This document shows, in pieces, positions 1 through 9,062 of a stretch of 64,000 nt of DNA. The position numbers were made by a program, and so were the translations under genes. The first letter of the stretch is position 1; each line of letters begins with the position of its first letter. A model generated the notes under the pieces. That model did not search any database. It had not been told where the DNA came from and worked only from the letters and a program-made list of their open reading frames with translations. This stretch comes from Geobacter sp. (GTDB taxonomy: Bacteria > Desulfobacterota > Desulfuromonadia > Geobacterales > Pseudopelobacteraceae). The stretch lies in the NCBI GenBank assembly GCA_009885845.1, contig VFJW01000033.1:91429-155428 (forward strand). The letters are read 5' to 3'.

Positions 1-1
1 G

Positions 2-658
2 CCGTTTCCGGATGAGATTGATTTCCTGCTGGCACATGCGGGACGCTTTCTCGAACGCCAACCGACCCGTTCCGACATTCTCAGCACTTTTGCCGGACTC
101 AGGCCACTGCTCGGAGGAGAAAGGGGAAAGAAAACCGCACAGCTGAGCCGTGAATACCATCTGTCTGTTTCCGCTTCGGGGCTCGTTACTATTACCGGCG
201 GCAAATGGACCACCTATCGCAGCATGGCTGCTGTCGCGGTTGATGCTGCTGCCAACCGGGGTGGACTTGATCCACGTCCGTCGACTACCCGTTCACTGCG
301 CCTGCATGGCTGGGAAGCGCCATTAGTCAAATCGGGCGCACCGGACGGATATGGTTCCGACCGAGGACTGCTTGAACAACTTGCCGGTGAACACCCGGGG
401 TGGAAAGAGCAGTTGCACCCTCGCCTCCCCTGCACGACCGCTGAGATAATCTGGGCTGTGCGTTCCGAATGGGCACGAAGCGTGGAAGACGTACTTGCCC
501 GACGTACCCGGTCCCTCTTTCTGGACGCGGCTGCCAGCCGTGAAATCGCCCCCAGGGTGGCCCGCCTGATGGCAGCAGAACTTGGACGCGATCAAGCCTG
601 GCAAACTGAACAACTGGAACGTATTGACGTATATTCGAGGCAGTTTCTACCGGCCTGA
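2..658 (+). CDS. glpD: Glycerol-3-phosphate dehydrogenase, C-terminal part (5' truncated by window)
   Basis: Open frame from base 2 reads ...FAGLRPLL...VSASGLVTITGGKWTTYRSMA..., the GlpD/DAO C-terminal signature. Confidence 0.85.
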   Translation, partial: PFPDEIDFLLAHAGRFLERQPTRSDILSTFAGLRPLLGGERGKKTAQLSREYHLSVSASGLVTITGGKWTTYRSMAAVAVDAAANRGGLDPRPSTTRSLRLHGWEAPLVKSGAPDGYGSDRGLLEQLAGEHPGWKEQLHPRLPCTTAEIIWAVRSEWARSVEDVLARRTRSLFLDAAASREIAPRVARLMAAELGRDQAWQTEQLERIDVYSRQFLPA

Positions 659-682
659 GAGGCCACCCGAAAAGGACATACC

Positions 683-2833
683 ATGATTTATTCCGCCTAT
701 CTTGCCACTGGTCAGATGATTGCCTTCATGGAGGGTCTCTCCAAAATAAATGTCAGGGTCCACGGTCAGGAAATGATACCGGACGGTTCAATAATCTTTG
801 TCGTCAATCATTTTACCCGTATTGAAACCCTCCTGCTTCCCTATCACATCCATACACACACTCACGTTCCGGTCTGGTCGTTGGCCGATCACTCCTTTTT
901 TGAAGGCACTATCAGTGGTTTTCTGGCGAGAATCGGTGCGATTTCAACCAGAGATCCTGACCGGGACCGCCTGATCGTTAAAACCCTTTTGACCGGCGAA
1001 ACAGACTGGATCATTTTCCCTGAAGGGCAAATGGTCAAGGACAGGGAGGCCGTCACCAAACCCTCCATCTTAGGACTGTATCGTGGCAAACAGCGGACAG
1101 CCCATACCGGAGCGGCAACTCTCGCGCTGCGCACCGAATTTTATCGTAAACGTCTGCAGCACCTGCTTGCAGAAAATCCTGCTGAAACGGAACGCTTGCA
1201 AAATCTGTTTCAGATCGACGACCTGGAGCCGGTTCTGACCGGAAAAACATGGATCGTTCCGATCAACCTCACCTATTATCCGCTCCGGGCACGTGAAAAT
1301 GTGCTCAGTACCCTGGCTGATCGTTTTGCAGGCAATATTTCTGACCGACTGCGGGAGGAACTTCTGACTGAGGGATCCATGTTTTTTGAAGGAGTGGATA
1401 TCGACATCCGCTTTGGTCAGGCCATTCCGGTTTCGGAGTCACTCACCTCCCCCCGGATTATGCAGGACATGTTTTCCCTGAGACAGATAAATTTTGACGA
1501 CCAGCTCCCATCCCTCCCGGACATGCGCCAGGAAGCGACAACCCTGATGCACCGTTTCATGGCCGACATCTACAGTATGACCACAGTCAATCACGATCAT
1601 CTTTTTGCATCCCTGCTCAAGTCGCTTCCCTTTAACAGGATTTCCGAAGACGATTTCCGGCGACGTGTTTTTCTGCTGACCGATCTCGTCCCCGACAAAA
1701 CACTGGTCTTTTGCCACCAAAGCCTTGAGGTTGGTCAGATTGCCTTGCTGACTGATGACCGCTACCACAAATACCGCGACTTCCTGGAATTGGCCCGGGA
1801 AACCGGTGTCGTCCGCTGCGAAGATGGGTATCTGTTCCGGAATAGTGCTCACTTTTCTGCTGAGAGCCAATTGCACCGGATACGAATCGATAACCCGCTC
1901 GGAGTTGCGGCAAATGAAGTACAGCCGCTGTCAGGTCTGAAGCGTCAGGTGCGCTGGATGGCATGGCTGCCGGAAACACTGGTCCGCCACCGGGTTTCCA
2001 AAGTTCTGCAGCGTCAGGCGGCTGATCAATATGAAGCCGACTACGTACAATTCCGTCACCTTGTCGAGTCCAAAGAGCGTACTGTCGGCGCGCCTTTTTT
2101 ATTGAAGGGGACTTCACGGCAACTTGGCATCGTATTGGTACACGGTTTTCTGGCGGCCCCGCTCGAGATGAGAGAGCTTGCCGACTATCTGCACGGCAAA
2201 GGATATTGGGTATACTCTGTTCGTCTCCGAGGACACGGGACTTCTTCTGAAGACCTTGCCACACGGGTCGGGAGCGACTGGACTGAGTCGGTTGACCTCG
2301 GCTATGCATTGATAAACAGTATATGCAGACGGGTTGTGATCGGCGGGTTTTCTTTTGGCGGCGGACTGGCGCTGGACAGTGCCACCCGCATTTCCGGTTT
2401 GGCCGGAGTTTTTGCGGTTTCACCACCTTTTCGCCTCCGGGATCTGTCAACTCACTTCGCAGCGGCAGTTGCCACCTGGAACAGTCTCATGGACACAATG
2501 AACTTCCACGGGGCGGAAAAAGAATATATTGAACACATCCCGGAACATCCTCTGATCAACTATACGCGGATTCCGGTAGCGGCACTGACGGAACTGGAGA
2601 ATTTCATGAGCGATCTTGAATCGCGACTGGCGAATGTGACGGTGCCGACCCTGGTTGTGCAGGGTCTCGGGGATCCGGTGGTCCGTTCTGATGAAACAGC
2701 GCGTACGTTTGATCTGCTCGGAGCGGAACAGAAGCGGTATCTGCCCCTCGACTTCAATCGGCACGGAATACTTGCGGGGGAGGGTTCAGAGAAGGTTCAT
2801 GCGGAGATTGCAGCATTTATTGCCGGGCTGTGA
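683..2833 (+). CDS. Fusion of PlsC-like 1-acylglycerol-3-phosphate acyltransferase and alpha/beta hydrolase
   Basis: N-terminal NHFTRIE and FPEGQM motifs (acyltransferase blocks); C-terminal VHGFLAAP and GFSFGGG nucleophile elbow. Confidence 0.8.
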   Translation: MIYSAYLATGQMIAFMEGLSKINVRVHGQEMIPDGSIIFVVNHFTRIETLLLPYHIHTHTHVPVWSLADHSFFEGTISGFLARIGAISTRDPDRDRLIVKTLLTGETDWIIFPEGQMVKDREAVTKPSILGLYRGKQRTAHTGAATLALRTEFYRKRLQHLLAENPAETERLQNLFQIDDLEPVLTGKTWIVPINLTYYPLRARENVLSTLADRFAGNISDRLREELLTEGSMFFEGVDIDIRFGQAIPVSESLTSPRIMQDMFSLRQINFDDQLPSLPDMRQEATTLMHRFMADIYSMTTVNHDHLFASLLKSLPFNRISEDDFRRRVFLLTDLVPDKTLVFCHQSLEVGQIALLTDDRYHKYRDFLELARETGVVRCEDGYLFRNSAHFSAESQLHRIRIDNPLGVAANEVQPLSGLKRQVRWMAWLPETLVRHRVSKVLQRQAADQYEADYVQFRHLVESKERTVGAPFLLKGTSRQLGIVLVHGFLAAPLEMRELADYLHGKGYWVYSVRLRGHGTSSEDLATRVGSDWTESVDLGYALINSICRRVVIGGFSFGGGLALDSATRISGLAGVFAVSPPFRLRDLSTHFAAAVATWNSLMDTMNFHGAEKEYIEHIPEHPLINYTRIPVAALTELENFMSDLESRLANVTVPTLVVQGLGDPVVRSDETARTFDLLGAEQKRYLPLDFNRHGILAGEGSEKVHAEIAAFIAGL

Positions 2834-3021
2834 AGATTCCCGCCTTGCGCCAAACCACCTGACAAACGCAGTCAAATACAAGTGTCAGATGAGCGGAATA
2901 TGAAAACCAATAAGCGCCTTCAGGACAATTTGGAAGGTGATGGTTTCGGGGATCGTGTCTACCTGCTCAACTATCCGAACTAAATAATAAAAACACGGCG
3001 GCATGCTTTTTTTGAGGGCTT

Positions 3022-6000
3022 TTATACGTCTTTCCCGCATTCCTTTTGTGCAGATTTGTCCTGATACATCCTCTCATCACTCAGCTTTAATGCTTTTGCA
3101 AGCTGGTCCATATTTTCTGCAGTTGCAATTCCAAATGCGATGCTTACGCTGCCACTGGTGATTTCAGGGCAGTTCCTGATTCTCTCGACCGCTTCCTCCG
3201 CGACGTCACTGCCGGATTCCGGAAGAAGAACGGCAAATTCATCACCGCCGATGCGGGCAACTATATCTTCAGCCCGGAATACCGTCACGATAATCCGCGC
3301 CGCCAGACGGATCAAAGAATCCCCCGCGTCATGCCCCAATGTGTCATTGACTGTTTTAAGGCCATTGACATCAGCCATCACGATACTCACGGGAAACATT
3401 CTGCTGTGGGCAAACCGTTCCAGCTCTTCATCAAAAAAAGCCCGGTTATAGAGGTCGGTCAACGCATCGTGCGTATTGTCATGACGGAGCGTCATTTCAA
3501 TCTCTTTGCGGGTGGTAATATCATGGACGATACCTATGATGCCGATGACGGCGCCACTGTCATTAAAAATGGGGGTTTTGATCTTTTCCACGTAATTGAC
3601 CTTCCCCTCGCGATCAACAACGTACTCTTCAAAATATGTGCGATTACCGGATACGATGACATCATTGAAGTCTTTTTCATGCTTTTCGGCAAGTTCATGC
3701 GGATAAATGTCATAATCGCTCTTCCCGATCAGATCCTGCGGTGTCACCCCCAATTCATTGCAGAACGGATCGTTTACTGCGACATACATTCCCTCCTTGT
3801 TCTTAAGCCAGGCGATATTGGGAATATTGTTGAGAATTGCCTGCTGCTGTCGGATGACTTCGCTGATCCGCTCTTCAGCGAGTTTGCGGGCGGTGATATC
3901 CTCCATCGCCAGAAGGATGATGCGTGAGCCGATATTATCCCGGAAAATCTGCCGCGCGTTCAGCAGAATGGTCTTGCGGCCGATGCCGGGAAATTCATGT
4001 TCGACCTCGTAGCCGTTGATGACGGTATCAAGCGGGAGGATCTCCTCGATAAGCACCCGCAGCCGGGGAATATCCCACTGACGATTACCGAGGTCATAGA
4101 TGAAAATACCGATGGTTTCTTCGGGTGTGACCTTAAACGTTTCGTAGAAGCTGTGGTTGGCGGTAAGGATTTTCAGGTCCGAATTCAGCACCACCAGCGG
4201 CTCGCGCACGGTTTCGACGATGTTCTCGGCATATTCCAGTGCAATCTGGATTTCCGCTTCCAACTGTTTGCGGGCGGTAATATCCTCCATCGCCAGGAGG
4301 ATGATGCGTGAGCCGATATTTTCCCGGAAAATCTGCCGCGCATTCAGCAGAATCGTCTTACGGCCGATACCGGGAAAATCATGTTCGACCTCGTAACCGT
4401 TGATGACGGTATCAAGCGGGAGAATTTCCTCGACAAGTACCCGCAGCCGGGGAATATCCCACTGGCGGTTGCCGAGATCGTAGATGAAATTGCCGATGGT
4501 ATCTTCGGATGTGACCTTAAATGTCTCATAGAAGCTGTGGTTGGCGGTAAGGATCTTCAGGTCGGAATTCAGCACCACCATCGGCTCGCGCACGGTTTCG
4601 ACGATGTTCTCGGCATATTCCCGTGCAATCTGGATTTCCGCTTCCAGCTGCTTGCGGGCGGTGATATCCTCCATCGCCAGAAGGATGATGCGTGAGCCGA
4701 TATTATCCCGGAAAATCTGCCGGGCGTTGAGCAGAATGCTCTTGTGGCCGATATACGGGAAATCATGCTCAACTTCATAGCCGTTGATCACGGTATCCTG
4801 AGGGAGGATCTCTTCAACAAGAACCCGCAGCCGGGGAATATCCCACTGCCGGTTACCGAGATCATAGATAAAGTTCCCGATGGTATCTTCGGATGTGACC
4901 ATAAAGGTGTCGTAGAAGCTGTGGTTGGCGGTAAGTACCTTCAGGTCGGAATTCAGCACCACCAGCGGCTCGCGCACGGTCTCGACGATGTTCTCGGCAT
5001 ATTCCCGTGCAATCTGGATTTCCGCTTCCAGCTGCTTGCGGGCGGTAATATCCTCCATGGCCAGAAGGATAATATGCGAGCCGATATCCTCCCGGAAAAT
5101 CTGTCGTCCGTTCAGGAGAATCGTCTTGCGGCCGATCCCGGGGAAATCATGTTCGACCTCATAACCGTTGAACACGGTATCGTGAGGGAGGATATCCTCA
5201 AAAAGTACCCGCAGCTTGGGAATGTCCCACTGCCGGTTGCCGAGGTCATAGATGAAGTTTCCGATGGTTTCCCGGGGTGTGACCCTGAACGTCTCATAGA
5301 AACTGTGGTTGGCGGTAATTATCTTCAGGTCGGAATTCAGCACCACCAGCGGTTCGCGCACGGTCTCGACAATGTTCTCGGCATATTCCAGCGCATCCTG
5401 AATTTCTACTTCCAGCAGTTTGCGGGCGGTAATATCCTCCATGGCCAGGAGGATGATGCGTGAGGCAATATCCTCCCGGAAAATCTGCCGGGCATTCAGG
5501 AGAATCGTCTTACGGCCGATACCGGGAAAATCGTGTTCGACTTCATAGCCGTTGAACACGGTATCGTGAGGGAGGATTTCCTCAAAAAGTACCCGCAGTT
5601 TGGGAATGTCCCACTGCCGGTTGCCGAGGTCGTAGATAAAGTTTCCGATGGTTTCATGAGCCGTTACCTTGAAGGTTTCATAGAAACTGTGGTTGGCGGT
5701 CAGGATCTTCAGATCCGAATTCAGCACCACCAGCGGTTCGCGCACAGTCTCGACAATGTTCTCGGCATATTCCCGGGCATTCTGGATTTCAGTTTCCAGC
5801 TGCTTGCGTTCGCTGACATCCCTCATAATCCCGATGGCATGCCTCTTTCCCTTGATAGTCAGGGCCGATACGGAAAGCTCCATCGGAAATTCCGTCCCAT
5901 CCTTGCGGAGTGCTGAGACTTCATTCCTTTTGCCGATGAACGGACCGGTACCCTCTGCCCTGAATCGATCGAAACCCTTCTTTGCGCTGTCGCAGAGCCG

Positions 6001-6765
6001 TTTGGGAACAAACAGATTGTGGAAATCCTGCCCGATAATCTCAGCAGTAGAACTGCCGAACATTTTCTCCGCGGCAGCATTGCAGAATGTTACCGTTTCG
6101 CTGTCATCCATCATGATAATCGCGTCAACAGCCATTTCCGCCAGACGATACATCCGCTCTTCACTCACCCGCAGTGCATCCTCTGCCAGCTTGCGCCTCG
6201 TTATGTCGATCAGGGCGCATCGGCACTGCTGCCCCTGATCAGTCGCCTTGGCTTCAATCTGCAGGACAAGCGAAAGTTTTCCTTTACTGAGGAGCGCCAC
6301 CTCACAGGACTCCTTGCGTTGACTGTGAAATACCGTTCCGAGGAAGGCGGCGAACGCGGGACGATATTCTTGCGCAACGAACTGTCCGAAACGGGCGCCG
6401 ATCAATCGAGAACGCACCCGCCCCAGAAGAGTGGCGCCGCTGAGGTTCACGGAGCAGATGACGCCGTCGAGATCGAGCGTGGCGTAGCCGACCGGGGCAA
6501 AGTCGTAGAGATCAGTGTAGTTTTCCAGAGCCCGCTCCACTTCGTCCCGCGCCTTGCGGAGCTCTGCGTTCTGTATCTCCAGCTCAATCTGGTGAACTTC
6601 AAGCTCATGTACCAGCTTCTTCATGGCATCGTCAGTCCGGACAGGAAGCAATTCGTGCACCTGTGCACCAAGCCGCTCTTCCGCAGTGCGCCGCAAATCG
6701 GATGCATTTTTCATGAGGTTTTTCACAGTGCTGTTTTTCATCGCCGCCCTCCTGTCTGGTACCAA
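3022..6765 (-). CDS. Multi-PAS sensor diguanylate cyclase (GGDEF)
   Basis: 1247 aa; repeated PAS modules; C-terminal ARIGGDEFAVLLP with RAED I-site five residues upstream. Confidence 0.9.
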   Translation of the reverse strand: MVPDRRAAMKNSTVKNLMKNASDLRRTAEERLGAQVHELLPVRTDDAMKKLVHELEVHQIELEIQNAELRKARDEVERALENYTDLYDFAPVGYATLDLDGVICSVNLSGATLLGRVRSRLIGARFGQFVAQEYRPAFAAFLGTVFHSQRKESCEVALLSKGKLSLVLQIEAKATDQGQQCRCALIDITRRKLAEDALRVSEERMYRLAEMAVDAIIMMDDSETVTFCNAAAEKMFGSSTAEIIGQDFHNLFVPKRLCDSAKKGFDRFRAEGTGPFIGKRNEVSALRKDGTEFPMELSVSALTIKGKRHAIGIMRDVSERKQLETEIQNAREYAENIVETVREPLVVLNSDLKILTANHSFYETFKVTAHETIGNFIYDLGNRQWDIPKLRVLFEEILPHDTVFNGYEVEHDFPGIGRKTILLNARQIFREDIASRIILLAMEDITARKLLEVEIQDALEYAENIVETVREPLVVLNSDLKIITANHSFYETFRVTPRETIGNFIYDLGNRQWDIPKLRVLFEDILPHDTVFNGYEVEHDFPGIGRKTILLNGRQIFREDIGSHIILLAMEDITARKQLEAEIQIAREYAENIVETVREPLVVLNSDLKVLTANHSFYDTFMVTSEDTIGNFIYDLGNRQWDIPRLRVLVEEILPQDTVINGYEVEHDFPYIGHKSILLNARQIFRDNIGSRIILLAMEDITARKQLEAEIQIAREYAENIVETVREPMVVLNSDLKILTANHSFYETFKVTSEDTIGNFIYDLGNRQWDIPRLRVLVEEILPLDTVINGYEVEHDFPGIGRKTILLNARQIFRENIGSRIILLAMEDITARKQLEAEIQIALEYAENIVETVREPLVVLNSDLKILTANHSFYETFKVTPEETIGIFIYDLGNRQWDIPRLRVLIEEILPLDTVINGYEVEHEFPGIGRKTILLNARQIFRDNIGSRIILLAMEDITARKLAEERISEVIRQQQAILNNIPNIAWLKNKEGMYVAVNDPFCNELGVTPQDLIGKSDYDIYPHELAEKHEKDFNDVIVSGNRTYFEEYVVDREGKVNYVEKIKTPIFNDSGAVIGIIGIVHDITTRKEIEMTLRHDNTHDALTDLYNRAFFDEELERFAHSRMFPVSIVMADVNGLKTVNDTLGHDAGDSLIRLAARIIVTVFRAEDIVARIGGDEFAVLLPESGSDVAEEAVERIRNCPEITSGSVSIAFGIATAENMDQLAKALKLSDERMYQDKSAQKECGKDV
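3886..5805 (-). repeat. Five tandem 384-bp (128 aa) PAS-encoding repeats
   Basis: The GCGGGCGGT(G/A)ATATC boundary recurs at 3886, 4270, 4654, 5038 and 5422, with the diverged equivalent at 5806; protein repeat ENIVETVREPLVVLNSDLKILTANHSFYETFKVT. Confidence 0.95.
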
Positions 6766-6828
6766 AATCCGGGAACCGCTGTTTTTCCCGCACCGTTCCG
6801 TTTCCTACCGGTATCCGGCGCCATGTGC

Positions 6829-8775
6829 TTACTCCGCAAGAATGTTTGAATCCAGACACACCTTGACAACGTGCGGGTCGAAGTGTGTTCCCGAAAGCGA
6901 CCGGAGATACTTGCGAACTTTTGTTACTGACCAGGAGGAGCGGTAGAGGCGGTCGGACCTCAGAGCATCCCACACGTCAACCACCGCAAAGATCCGCGCC
7001 ACAAGAGGAATCTGCTCACCTTTCAAGCCGAGCGGGTACCCGGTGCCGTCCCATTTTTCATGGTGGGCGTACGGGATGTCGAGTGCCAGACGGAGATAAC
7101 TGATCGGAGAGAGCATTTCGTAGGCAAAAACCGGATGTTTTTTCATCACGACCCATTCTGCCTCGGTCAATGTCTCATATTTGAGCAGGATCCCGTCCGG
7201 AATCCCCATCTTGCCGATGTCATGCAGCAGCGCACCCCAGCGGACCTGCACCAGCTCCGCTTCACTCAGACCGAACAACCGTGCCAGCTTGACGGTCAAC
7301 AGAGCCACCCTCTGGGTGTGCCCGGCTGTTTCATTGTCACGCAACTCCATCGCCCGCGACCACCCTTCGATGGTGGCGTCATACGCCTGAAAAAGGTCGG
7401 TGTTCGAATGCTGCAGGTCATCGAACAGGGTAACATTATCGATGGCAATCGCGGCCTGCGCCGCCAGAGCTTTCAGGAAATCAAGCCACTCGTCATCCCG
7501 TACCAGCCGGGAGCGGTGAAAGACCTCCAGCACCCCCACAACCTCTCCTTTCGCGATCAGCGGCACCCCGTAGTAGTTGACAAAATTCTCCCCGGCAAGA
7601 AGTATCCCGCGCAGAAAGGTGTCGTGTTCAAGCGCCAGATCATCAATATGCACGACTGTGCGTTCCTGGGCGGCACGGCCGGCATATCCTTCGCCGAACG
7701 GCTGGCTGACGTGCTTGATGGCACTGCTGGTAAAACCGCGACCAGCGACGTACTCCAGCGACTGAGACCGGGGATTGAACAGCAGTACGTCGGCGGCATC
7801 AACCTCCAGTTGAACAATGACATGGGTGAGGAGCGTAGACAGGCTGAGATTCAGGTCAAAACTGAAATTGATGGCACGGTCGATTTCAACCAGGGCGGTC
7901 AGATGTTCCACATGCCGCTGAATCCGTTCCTCTGCGTACTTGATGGCGCTGACGTCTGCGAACATCACCACTACCTGCCGCAGCACGCCGCTGCCGTTAA
8001 ACTCGGGATAGGCATTAACCAGCAGCCACCGGTGTTCTTCCTCCCCCTGCCGGACAATTCCCATGACCAGATTTTTCAGCACCTGCCCCGAGGCGATAAC
8101 CTGATTGAAGGGGTACTCGTCAGCGGGCATCGGGGTGCCGTCCTCGCGGATATAGTGCCAATCCAGATCGTGGGCCACCGTGCAGAGCAGTTGTTCCGGC
8201 AGCAGCCCGAGCAGCAGTGAGGCTTCGGGATTACACTGTATAATCCGGGTATCGGCGGCATGGACAACGACACCGATGGGCAGATTATTGATCAGCAGCC
8301 CGTGATCCTCCTCTTTTGCCAGCAGGTCCGCCTCGACTTTCCTCCGGGCGCTGATGTCACGGATATTACACTGAATAACCTTTTCATCACCAACCAGATA
8401 CACGTTGCTGACGAATTCCACCTGCATCTGACGACCATCTTTCGTCCGCAGCGGCAGGTTTTCGTAGCGCACATACTCACGCGTCTGCAATTCCTGGAAA
8501 GAGCGTTTACTGGCTTCAATATCCTTGAACGCACCGACCTCCCAGAGTTTCTTCTGCACGAATTCTTTCCGCGAGTAGCCCAGCATATTGATCAGGTACG
8601 GATTGACGTCACTGATTGCACCGGTCCCGGCATCCAGAATCAAAATACCATCCTGCGCTGATTCGAACAGGCGGCGGTAGCGAAGTTCCGAGTTTTTGAG
8701 CGTCTGCGTCGCCTTTGCCTGTTCGGGGGTGGGTATCCGGCGCGGCGCGTGTACCTCTGCAGCAGTCTGTTTCAT
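6829..8775 (-). CDS. PAS/GAF/HD-GYP protein (putative c-di-GMP phosphodiesterase)
   Basis: LLHDIGKMGIPDGILLK and HHEKWDGTGYPLGLKGEQIP motifs; two PAS-like regions and a GAF-like region. Confidence 0.9.
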   Translation of the reverse strand: MKQTAAEVHAPRRIPTPEQAKATQTLKNSELRYRRLFESAQDGILILDAGTGAISDVNPYLINMLGYSRKEFVQKKLWEVGAFKDIEASKRSFQELQTREYVRYENLPLRTKDGRQMQVEFVSNVYLVGDEKVIQCNIRDISARRKVEADLLAKEEDHGLLINNLPIGVVVHAADTRIIQCNPEASLLLGLLPEQLLCTVAHDLDWHYIREDGTPMPADEYPFNQVIASGQVLKNLVMGIVRQGEEEHRWLLVNAYPEFNGSGVLRQVVVMFADVSAIKYAEERIQRHVEHLTALVEIDRAINFSFDLNLSLSTLLTHVIVQLEVDAADVLLFNPRSQSLEYVAGRGFTSSAIKHVSQPFGEGYAGRAAQERTVVHIDDLALEHDTFLRGILLAGENFVNYYGVPLIAKGEVVGVLEVFHRSRLVRDDEWLDFLKALAAQAAIAIDNVTLFDDLQHSNTDLFQAYDATIEGWSRAMELRDNETAGHTQRVALLTVKLARLFGLSEAELVQVRWGALLHDIGKMGIPDGILLKYETLTEAEWVVMKKHPVFAYEMLSPISYLRLALDIPYAHHEKWDGTGYPLGLKGEQIPLVARIFAVVDVWDALRSDRLYRSSWSVTKVRKYLRSLSGTHFDPHVVKVCLDSNILAE

Positions 8776-8798
8776 GGCACTCTCACTTTCAATTTCAA

Positions 8799-9002
8799 TC
8801 AGTCCCGCCAGTAGATACAGGAAACCGGACAGACATCCATGGCCTCCTGCTGGATAGTGTCTTCGGTCTCCCCTCCCGGATCGTAGACTTCCGCCTTATC
8901 GTGGTCAGCCAGACGAAATACTTCCGGGACATTTATCACACAGAGTTCACACCCGATACACGCATCCTGATCCACCCATGGCTTTCTCATGTCATCCTCC
9001 AA
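8799..9002 (-). CDS. Small [4Fe-4S] ferredoxin
   Basis: 67 aa; CIGCELC ... CPVSCI. Confidence 0.85.
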   Translation of the reverse strand: MEDDMRKPWVDQDACIGCELCVINVPEVFRLADHDKAEVYDPGGETEDTIQQEAMDVCPVSCIYWRD

Positions 9003-9062
9003 TATTCCTATGATTCTGTTTGCACCGGTTTTTGCTACAGAGAGCTCCTGTCGGTGTTAGCC

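Noticed and set aside
4744-5463. 239-aa plus-strand ORF and its relatives (3997, 4381, 5533)
   Set aside because: Antisense shadows of the PAS repeats; they recur only because the sense gene repeats.
3886-5805. Possible assembly duplication rather than true repeats
   Set aside because: Units differ at scattered positions and keep frame exactly, as expected for real domain amplification; still worth a long-read check.
7060-8220. 386-aa plus-strand ORF
   Set aside because: Antisense to the HD-GYP gene.
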